From UBA6182 sp964479585 (GTDB lineage: Bacteria; Bacillota_I; Bacilli_A; Erysipelotrichales; Erysipelotrichaceae), in NCBI GenBank assembly GCA_964479585.1, contig CAYZMP010000063.1:1-7360 (forward strand): 7,360 nt of DNA, read 5' to 3'. The notes beneath the pieces are model-generated. The model was given only the letters and a program-made list of their open reading frames with translations. It had not been told where the DNA came from and did not search any database. Numbering within the stretch: position 1 is the stretch's first letter; each line of letters opens with the position of its first letter. The position numbers and the translations under genes are program-made. Shown here piece by piece: positions 1 through 4,267 of this stretch.

Positions 1-28
1 CCTATATTATTAAAAATAAAAATTTTCG

Positions 29-37
29 TGATATAAT
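29..37 (+). promoter_or_regulatory. Extended -10 promoter of the AI-2E family gene
   Basis: The sequence TGATATAAT is a perfect TATAAT box preceded by the extended TGn element. No good -35 box is visible in the 28 bases upstream, which is acceptable for an extended -10 promoter. Transcription would start near position 44. That leaves a 5' leader of only about 10 bases, just enough to hold the SD sequence AGGGGA at 45-50. The start site is inferred from spacing alone. Confidence 0.6.
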
Positions 38-53
38 ATGCAAAAGGGGAATC

Positions 54-1151
54 ATGGATCAAAAGAAAATCACATTTATTATTAACAGTGTCACAGTTTT
101 AATTGTTGGTGCAATCATATACTTTACAGTTGTATATGCTTTTGCTTATATTTCGCCATTTATCTTTGGCTTTATTTTAGCTGCAGCATTTCAACCATTA
201 ATTCGAGTTTTACACAAAAAGACAAAGATACCATTTAAACTAAGCGCGATCATTGTCATACTAGCCTTCTTTTCTCTAATCATTGCCTTATTAGGTTGGG
301 GAAGTTTTAGAATATTTGTCTTTCTAGGTTCATTTTTTAACACCTTACCATCATTGTATTTTTCAACAATTGTGCCATTTTTAGAAACCGTGTCTGATAA
401 TTTCTCAAACTTTATCTTAAACATGGATCCAACTCTTGTTAGTACGATTGATGAATTTTTTAACACCTTAATAGGAAGCACAAGCGATATAATTTCAACT
501 TTGTCAGTTGGAGTGGTTACTCTTATTTCTACTACTGCCACAAAAGTTCCACTAATGCTTGTATCGACATTAATTATGATTATTGTGACTTTCTTTATTG
601 CTATTGATTTTGATACAATTGTTCAATTTTTAAAAAATCAGCTATCTGAAAAAACGGTTAACACAATTGAAGATTTTAATGGGTTTTTACTTTCAATATT
701 AAAAAAATATGGTAAGTCCTATTTGATTATCATTTGTGTAACCTTTGTTGAGTTAAGTATTGGTTTAAGTATACTTGGTATAAACAACGCTATTATCATT
801 GCGTTTTTAATCGCTATCTTTGATATTCTTCCTGTTTTAGGTACTGGTGGTATTGTGGTTCCTTGGGCAGTTTTTCTACTTATTGATGGTCAAATATTTT
901 TAGGAGTGTCACTTTTTGTCTTGTATATCATCATCACGATTGTTCGAAATGTAATTGAACCTCGAATTATTGGTTATCAAGTTGGTCTACATCCTGTTAT
1001 TACGTTGTTAGCGATGTTTGTGGGAGTACAAACCATAGGATTTTTTGGATTGTTTATCGCGCCTATATCACTAGCTATATTAAAGAGTTTTCATGATGCA
1101 GGGAAAATAACGCTTTATAAAGAACCCAAGAAAAAACAAGAGATTGAGTAA
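54..1151 (+). CDS. AI-2E family (UPF0118/YtvI-like) multi-pass membrane protein
   Basis: This 365-residue polytopic membrane protein belongs to the AI-2E transporter family, which has the usual length of about 350-370 residues. Hydrophobic segments lie at roughly 8-30, 31-50, 63-92, 148-185, 222-258, 262-278, 281-298 and 313-345, with a less hydrophobic stretch at 95-145. The conserved C-terminal family signature is present: FDILPVLGTG at 256-265, then EPRIIG at 302-307 and GLHP at 311-314. The FDILPVLGTG pattern is closest to the Bacillus YtvI branch. Members are proposed to export signal molecules or ions, or to act in sporulation; the substrate here cannot be read from sequence. The start ATG follows AGGGGA at 45-50 with a 3-base gap, shorter than usual. 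The C-terminus is a short lysine-rich cytoplasmic tail. The gene seems monocistronic, with its own promoter, and a new promoter follows it. Family assignment is firm; function is not. Confidence 0.88.
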   Translation: MDQKKITFIINSVTVLIVGAIIYFTVVYAFAYISPFIFGFILAAAFQPLIRVLHKKTKIPFKLSAIIVILAFFSLIIALLGWGSFRIFVFLGSFFNTLPSLYFSTIVPFLETVSDNFSNFILNMDPTLVSTIDEFFNTLIGSTSDIISTLSVGVVTLISTTATKVPLMLVSTLIMIIVTFFIAIDFDTIVQFLKNQLSEKTVNTIEDFNGFLLSILKKYGKSYLIIICVTFVELSIGLSILGINNAIIIAFLIAIFDILPVLGTGGIVVPWAVFLLIDGQIFLGVSLFVLYIIITIVRNVIEPRIIGYQVGLHPVITLLAMFVGVQTIGFFGLFIAPISLAILKSFHDAGKITLYKEPKKKQEIE

Positions 1152-1173
1152 CCATACATTGAATTGTTGGTTA
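1149..1173 (+). other. Hairpin at the end of the AI-2E gene, possible weak terminator
   Basis: TAACCA at 1149-1154 pairs with TGGTTA at 1168-1173. An inner ACA/TGT pairing (1156-1158 with 1165-1167) gives nine base pairs with one bulged T. The stem starts on the TAA stop codon of the preceding gene. Only a broken U-rich stretch follows (AATTTGTT), so this is at best a weak terminator. Its six-base loop coincides with the proposed -35 box of the rubredoxin promoter. Confidence 0.35.
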
Positions 1174-1186
1174 AATTTGTTATACT
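1159..1186 (+). promoter_or_regulatory. Promoter of the rubredoxin gene
   Basis: A -35 box TTGAAT lies at 1159-1164. After a 16-base spacer comes an extended -10, TGTTATACT (TGn at 1178-1180, TATACT at 1181-1186). Transcription should begin near 1193, about 24 bases before the rubredoxin ATG. The promoter also shows that rubredoxin is transcribed separately from the upstream membrane protein gene. Confidence 0.6.
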
Positions 1187-1216
1187 AGTACTATACAAAA
1201 AAGAAAGGACAACAAC

Positions 1217-1378
1217 ATGAGATATCAATGCACAGCTTGTGAATACATCTATGATCCAGCAGTAGGAGATCCTGATAGCGGAATTGAGCCAGGAACATCT
1301 TTTGACGATTTACCAGATGATTGGTATTGCCCGTTATGTGGGGTAACCAAAGACATGTTTGAGCCAATCGAAGAATAA
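1217..1378 (+). CDS. Rubredoxin
   Basis: This complete 53-residue rubredoxin is a small cytoplasmic protein that binds one iron through four cysteines. It carries single electrons, typically to rubrerythrin, superoxide reductase or flavodiiron proteins in anaerobes. The ligands are visible as two knuckles: C5-T-A-C8 near the N-terminus and C38-P-L-C41-G near the C-terminus. The family core is also present: YIYDPAVGDPDSGIEPGT at 10-27, then DLPDDWYCPLCG at 31-42 with the conserved tryptophan W36. Length matches the classical 52-54 residue class. The start ATG has the SD AAGGA at 1205-1209 with a 7-base gap. The gene has its own promoter, and a hairpin begins within its stop codon. No rubredoxin reductase or oxidoreductase partner lies next to it; the following gene is a peptidylprolyl isomerase. 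Its electron donor and acceptor are therefore unknown. Confidence 0.96.
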   Translation: MRYQCTACEYIYDPAVGDPDSGIEPGTSFDDLPDDWYCPLCGVTKDMFEPIEE

Positions 1379-1403
1379 AACACAATCACTGATTGTGTTT
1401 TTT
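1377..1403 (+). terminator. Intrinsic terminator or attenuator after rubredoxin
   Basis: AAAACACAATC at 1377-1387 is perfectly complementary to GATTGTGTTTT at 1391-1401, with the loop ACT. The T run continues to 1403. The stem starts on the second base of the rubredoxin stop codon. The SD of the next gene begins only a few bases after the T run, so the hairpin may set how much transcription reaches the isomerase gene rather than ending it outright. Confidence 0.75.
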
Positions 1404-1419
1404 ACAGAAAGGAAACGAT

Positions 1420-1938
1420 ATGAATCCAACCGTAACATTACAAATAAACAACGAAAAGACAATTGAATGTGAATTGTTTGTGGATGTCGTAGAAGATACT
1501 GCCAATAATTTCTTGCAATTAGCATCCAATGGTTTTTACGATGGATTAATTTTTCATCGAGTGATTCCAAGCTTTATGATTCAAGGAGGTTGTCCATTAA
1601 AAAATGGCACCGGAGGACCTGGATACACAATACCAGGTCAATTTAAAAGCAATGGTTTTGACAATAACATAAAACATAAACGTGGTGTGCTTTCAATGGC
1701 ACGTGCACAACATCCAGATAGTGCTGGATCACAGTTTTTTATTATGGTCGCTGATGCTCCTCACTTAGATGGTCAATATGCGGCTTTTGGTGAAGTAACT
1801 TCAGGAATGGAAGTTGTGGATGACATTGTTAGTGTTAAACGAAGTCCATTTGATAAACCACTCGAAGATATTATCATAAGCAAGGTTACTGTATCATTAA
1901 ATGGATACACATTAAAACCTGTTGTTAAAACAGCTTAA
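1420..1938 (+). CDS. ppiB: Cyclophilin-type peptidylprolyl cis-trans isomerase
   Basis: The 172-residue protein is a single-domain cyclophilin. It catalyses cis-trans isomerisation of Xaa-Pro bonds and is probably cytoplasmic, since no signal peptide is seen. The catalytic core aligns with cyclophilin A: FHRVIPSFMIQGG at 45-57 holds the catalytic arginine R47 and the glutamine Q55. GTGGPGY follows at 63-69, SMAR at 92-95, GSQFFI at 103-108 and LDGQYAAFGEV at 116-126. The tryptophan that helps bind cyclosporin in human cyclophilin A is replaced here by H115, as is common in bacterial forms. The start is ATG 1420, with SD AAGGA at 1409-1413 and a 6-base gap. A longer reading from TTG 1393 would begin inside the upstream terminator stem and is unlikely. 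No clear promoter lies between the rubredoxin terminator and this gene, so it probably depends on read-through from the rubredoxin promoter. A strong terminator follows. Confidence 0.94.
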   Translation: MNPTVTLQINNEKTIECELFVDVVEDTANNFLQLASNGFYDGLIFHRVIPSFMIQGGCPLKNGTGGPGYTIPGQFKSNGFDNNIKHKRGVLSMARAQHPDSAGSQFFIMVADAPHLDGQYAAFGEVTSGMEVVDDIVSVKRSPFDKPLEDIIISKVTVSLNGYTLKPVVKTA

Positions 1939-1951
1939 TTAACAAAAACTT

Positions 1952-1985
1952 AACAAAAAGACAGGGCATCCTTGTCTTTTTGTTT
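1952..1985 (+). terminator. Intrinsic terminator after the isomerase gene
   Basis: The A-rich arm 1952-1963 (ending AAAAAGACA) is complementary to 1973-1984 (beginning TGTCTTTTTG). A short GG/CC extension lies inside with a bulged T. The T-rich right arm serves as the U tract. It lies 14 bases after the isomerase stop codon and separates that gene from arsC. Confidence 0.8.
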
Positions 1986-2008
1986 GCGCACCTATGTTAA
2001 ACTATTTT
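1980..2008 (+). promoter_or_regulatory. Weak candidate promoter for the arsC gene
   Basis: TTGTTT at 1980-1985 and TATTTT at 2003-2008 are 17 bases apart, in the only stretch between the preceding terminator and the arsC SD. The -35 box lies inside the right arm of the terminator. Both boxes are poor matches, and transcription would start almost on the SD. An unterminated transcript from upstream is the alternative. Confidence 0.25.
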
Positions 2009-2023
2009 ATAGGAGGATATCGT

Positions 2024-2452
2024 ATGAAAATAGCTTTTGTATGTATACACAACTCATGCCGTTCACAAATGGCAGAAGCGATTGCTCGTTCTTTAGCAAC
2101 AGATGACATAGAGATTTATTCTGCAGGAACAGAGCAATACCCTGAAGTAAAACCACTAGCAAAACAAGCAATTGAAGAAAACAACATCGACACAAGTATG
2201 TTGTATCCAAAATTATTAAAAGATATTCCAAACAGCTTGGATGTATTAATCACAATGGGTTGTGGAGTTGAATGTCCTTATGTTCCAGCTCGATTTAGAG
2301 AAGATTGGGGACTAGAAGATCCAAGTGGTGGTCCTTATCAAGGATACTTAGATACATTTGATAGTATTAAAACAAGAGTTGAAGATTTGCTTAAGAATAT
2401 TGAAGATGGTTCTTTATTTGAAAAGAAAAATGAGATTACTTTGAATATTTAA
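2024..2452 (+). CDS. arsC: ArsC-type arsenate reductase, low-molecular-weight phosphatase fold
   Basis: The 142-residue protein belongs to the low-molecular-weight tyrosine phosphatase/ArsC superfamily, whose arsenate reductases reduce arsenate to arsenite using thioredoxin. The N-terminal P-loop is C7-I-H-N-S-C12-R13-S14, which fits the CX5RS signature. It has the second cysteine (C12) typical of ArsC. The general-acid loop is seen as DWGLEDPSG at 94-102, with D99 as the likely catalytic aspartate. C80 and C84 lie in GCGVECP and could be the resolving cysteines. The staphylococcal enzyme spaces this pair further apart (CX6C), so this belongs to a different ArsC subgroup. The start ATG has a strong SD, AGGAGG at 2011-2016, with a 7-base gap. 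An in-frame ATG at 1994 lies upstream of that SD and would add 10 unsupported residues. No arsR, arsB or acr3 gene is adjacent, so a role in arsenic resistance is likely but not shown by context. Confidence 0.87.
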   Translation: MKIAFVCIHNSCRSQMAEAIARSLATDDIEIYSAGTEQYPEVKPLAKQAIEENNIDTSMLYPKLLKDIPNSLDVLITMGCGVECPYVPARFREDWGLEDPSGGPYQGYLDTFDSIKTRVEDLLKNIEDGSLFEKKNEITLNI

Positions 2453-2461
2453 CTTGTTGTG

Positions 2462-2509
2462 TTTCTCTATACTTTGTATGCTACAATATACAAAGAGAAA
2501 ATAGAGAAA
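2462..2509. repeat. Nested inverted repeat over the IIA promoter and SD
   Basis: Two perfect inverted repeats are nested. The inner arms are CTTTGTAT at 2472-2479 and ATACAAAG at 2488-2495, around an 8-base centre. The outer arms are TTTCTCTAT at 2462-2470 and ATAGAGAAA at 2501-2509. They are offset by one base on the left and five on the right. The -10 box of the IIA gene sits in the central loop and its purine-rich SD lies in the outer right arm. This could be a repressor operator or an RNA hairpin that hides the SD in longer transcripts. No U run follows, so it is not an ordinary terminator. Confidence 0.65.
2479..2487 (+). promoter_or_regulatory. Extended -10 promoter of the PTS IIA gene
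   Basis: TGCTACAAT is an extended -10 element (TG at 2479-2480, TACAAT at 2482-2487). The nearest -35-like sequence is TTGTGT at 2457-2462 with a long 19-base spacer. Transcription would begin near 2494, about 28 bases before the chosen ATG. The element overlaps the centre of the inverted repeat at 2462-2509, so a protein bound to the dyad would block it. Confidence 0.5.
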
Positions 2510-2521
2510 GAAGAGATGTTT

Positions 2522-2848
2522 ATGGAACACATGGAAGGCTTAGAAATTATTAGTTTTCAAATTATTAATTATGTTGGAACTGCTCGTGATAAGTATTTAG
2601 AAGCGATTGCAGCAGCAAAAAAAGGAAACTTTGAAAAAGCAGATTCATTGCTTAAAGAAGGAGAACAACAGTTCGTCAAAGGACACAAAGCTCACACAGA
2701 GTTGATTCAAAAGGATGTAGCAAATGGTTCTGTAGTTATGAACTTATTATTAACGCATGCCCAAGATCAACTAATGAGTGCAGAAGCTTTTAAAATCATT
2801 GCGACTGAATTTATTGATGTGTACAAACGAATTTCACCAAACGTCTAA
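2522..2848 (+). CDS. PTS lactose/cellobiose-family IIA component (orphan)
   Basis: The 108-residue, fully helical cytoplasmic protein belongs to the PTS lactose/cellobiose IIA family. It passes a phosphate from HPr to a IIB protein during sugar uptake. The family pattern is clear. YVGTARDKYLEAI at 17-29 corresponds to the usual AGDARSK region. KKGNFEKADSLLKEGE lies at 33-48 and HKAHTELIQKD at 55-65. HAQDQLM at 79-85 contains the phosphorylated histidine H79 and the metal-binding aspartate D82. Length fits the family (about 100-116 residues). Starts at ATG 2522 and ATG 2516 are both possible; the purine-rich AGAAGAG at 2509-2515 favours 2522 slightly. A GTG at 2459 in the same frame lies upstream of the promoter and is rejected. 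No IIB, IIC or glycosidase gene is adjacent, so it must serve a permease encoded elsewhere or act as a regulator. A terminator overlaps the stop codon. Confidence 0.9.
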   Translation: MEHMEGLEIISFQIINYVGTARDKYLEAIAAAKKGNFEKADSLLKEGEQQFVKGHKAHTELIQKDVANGSVVMNLLLTHAQDQLMSAEAFKIIATEFIDVYKRISPNV

Positions 2849-2864
2849 AAAGACGTTTTTTTTT
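2839..2864 (+). terminator. Intrinsic terminator of the PTS IIA gene
   Basis: AAACGTCT at 2839-2846 pairs with AGACGTTT at 2851-2858 around an AAAA loop. The T run extends without a break from 2856 to 2864. The stem includes the first base of the TAA stop codon (2846-2848). It converges on the terminator of the minus-strand fumarase operon nine bases away. Confidence 0.88.
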
Positions 2865-2872
2865 GCTAAATT

Positions 2873-2893
2873 AAAAAAACGATCATTTGATCG
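2873..2893 (-). terminator. Intrinsic terminator of the aspA-fumarase operon
   Basis: Read on the minus strand, CGATCA (2893-2888) pairs with TGATCG (2885-2880) around an AA loop. It is followed by seven Ts (2879-2873). The right arm begins with the TGA stop codon of the fumarase beta subunit (2885-2883), so coding and termination signals overlap. Together with the plus-strand terminator at 2839-2864 it insulates the two convergent units. Confidence 0.88.
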
Positions 2894-3428
2894 CTTTTTG
2901 TTGTGCTATTTTATATGCATCATTGTTTTGTAAATCATAAGCGACAATAACAGGGAAATCCACAACTTCTAATCGTCGTATCGCTTCTGTGCCTAAATCA
3001 TCATAAGCAATCACTTTTGAGTCGATCACACAATTACCAAGCAAAGCACCTGCACCACCAATAGCTAGTAAGTAAACCGCTTGATGATCATAAAAGGATT
3101 GACGAACTTCTTCACTTCGATATCCTTTTGCGATTACTGCTTTAATACCATGCTTTAATAATGTTGGGGTGTATGGGTCCATTCTGCTTGCGGTTGTTGG
3201 TCCAGCACTACCAAACTTTAAATGAGCTGGAGTAGGGGAAGGGCCAACATAATACAATATTTGATTGTTTAAATCAAAGGGTAATGGACGATTGTGCATA
3301 ATATCATCAATTAAGCGCTTATGAGCAGCATCACGAGCTGTATAAATAAAACCACTTATGTAAATAAAATCATTGGCTTTTAATTGTGATAGCTGTTTGT
3401 TGTCTAATGGGGTTTTTAATCGAATCAT
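2883..3428 (-). CDS. Fumarate hydratase class I, beta subunit (C-terminal domain)
   Basis: The 181-residue protein is the C-terminal (beta) domain of the class I Fe-S hydro-lyases, here as a separate subunit as in many anaerobes. With the alpha subunit it forms the fumarase that interconverts fumarate and (S)-malate. Family motifs are present in order: TARDAAHKR at 30-38, YYVGPSP at 59-65, GSAGPTTASRMDPY at 73-86, AKGY at 100-103 and AIGGAGALL at 122-130. The length is that of a stand-alone beta subunit. The start ATG overlaps the stop of the alpha gene as ATGA (3425-3428), which indicates translational coupling. A usable SD, AGGTGA, lies just upstream (3438-3433). L-tartrate dehydratase shares this fold, so tartrate cannot be excluded. 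The aspartase upstream, which makes fumarate, argues for fumarase. It is the last gene of the operon. Confidence 0.92.
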   Translation of the reverse strand: MIRLKTPLDNKQLSQLKANDFIYISGFIYTARDAAHKRLIDDIMHNRPLPFDLNNQILYYVGPSPTPAHLKFGSAGPTTASRMDPYTPTLLKHGIKAVIAKGYRSEEVRQSFYDHQAVYLLAIGGAGALLGNCVIDSKVIAYDDLGTEAIRRLEVVDFPVIVAYDLQNNDAYKIAQQKAIK

Positions 3429-4267
3429 AATATCACCTGCTTGTGTCTAGTCATGTGACAATTTATATTTACAGCAACGGGTAATCCTGCAATATGCGTT
3501 GGATAATGTTCAATAAATAGTTCTAAAGCAGTGGTTTTACCACCCAATCCTTGTGGACCAATACCTAACTCATTGACTTGAGTAAGTAATTCTTGTTCTA
3601 ATTGAGCATATTGCTCATCAGGGTGTCTATCACCAATTTCTCGAAATAGAGATCGTTTGGCAAGCCAAGAAGCTTGATCCATGGTTCCTCCAATACCAAC
3701 ACCAACCACTAGTGGTGGACAGGCGTTAGGCCCGGCATTGGCAACTGTTTCAATAATAAATTCCTTTGCACCTTCAAGACCTTGAGCAGGCGTCAGCATT
3801 TTTAACGCAGACATGTTTTCGCTTCCAAATCCTTTAGCAGTAAGGTTAATGATCAATTGATCAGAATCAATTAAATCCACGTGAATGATAGCAGGAGTGT
3901 TATCGTTGGTGTTCTTTCTTTTAAAGAGTGGGTCATCCACTACTGATTTTCTTAGATAAGCAACATCGTATGCTTCTTTTACAGCATCATTGATGATGTC
4001 ATTTAAAAAGCCACCTTCGATTTTTACATGGACACCTAGTTGAACCCATACAACGACCATTCCTGTATCTTGACACATGGGGAGTCCTTGTTTAGAGGCT
4101 AGTTCTGAGTTATCTAAAAGAACTTTTAGAATACTCTTACCAACACCTTCTTCTTTGTTCATTGCAAGTTCAATGGCTTTTTCCATTTCTGGTGAATAGC
4201 GAGATTGTATACTAATGCACGCCTCTTTGATGGCGCTGTATATGGAGTCTCTATGAATTGTTTTCAT
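3425..4267 (-). CDS. Fumarate hydratase class I, alpha subunit ([4Fe-4S] domain)
   Basis: The 280-residue protein is the N-terminal (alpha) domain of class I fumarase/tartrate dehydratase and carries the oxygen-sensitive [4Fe-4S] cluster. The three cluster cysteines are all present: C65 in GLPMCQDTGM, C183 in GPNACPPLVVGVGIGG, and C270 in NINCHMTRH. KGFGSEN at 145-151 and GIGPQGLGGKTTAL at 235-248 are further family motifs. Length is normal for a separate alpha subunit. The start ATG at 4267 lies 17 bases inside the end of aspA. The SD AAGAGG at 4280-4275, with a 7-base gap, is embedded in the aspA tail, so translation is probably coupled to aspA. The end overlaps the beta subunit by four bases. 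Activity requires the beta subunit. In an anaerobe the enzyme may hydrate fumarate from aspartate or purine synthesis, or make fumarate from malate. Confidence 0.94.
   Translation of the reverse strand: MKTIHRDSIYSAIKEACISIQSRYSPEMEKAIELAMNKEEGVGKSILKVLLDNSELASKQGLPMCQDTGMVVVWVQLGVHVKIEGGFLNDIINDAVKEAYDVAYLRKSVVDDPLFKRKNTNDNTPAIIHVDLIDSDQLIINLTAKGFGSENMSALKMLTPAQGLEGAKEFIIETVANAGPNACPPLVVGVGIGGTMDQASWLAKRSLFREIGDRHPDEQYAQLEQELLTQVNELGIGPQGLGGKTTALELFIEHYPTHIAGLPVAVNINCHMTRHKQVIL

Noticed and set aside
191..541. A 116-codon minus-strand frame within the AI-2E gene
   Set aside because: It is antisense to hydrophobic membrane-protein codons, which often produce open complementary frames. There is no SD or family resemblance.
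1393..1419. N-terminal extension of the isomerase from TTG 1393
   Set aside because: It would start inside the rubredoxin terminator stem and has no SD. ATG 1420 has a well-placed SD and matches the usual cyclophilin start.
1191..1570. Two minus-strand open frames opposite rubredoxin and the start of the isomerase gene
   Set aside because: Both are antisense to well-supported genes, and one runs through the terminator hairpin. No signals support them.
2459..2521. N-terminal extension of the IIA protein from GTG 2459
   Set aside because: The extension covers the inverted repeat and promoter, has no SD, and is longer than the family N-terminus.
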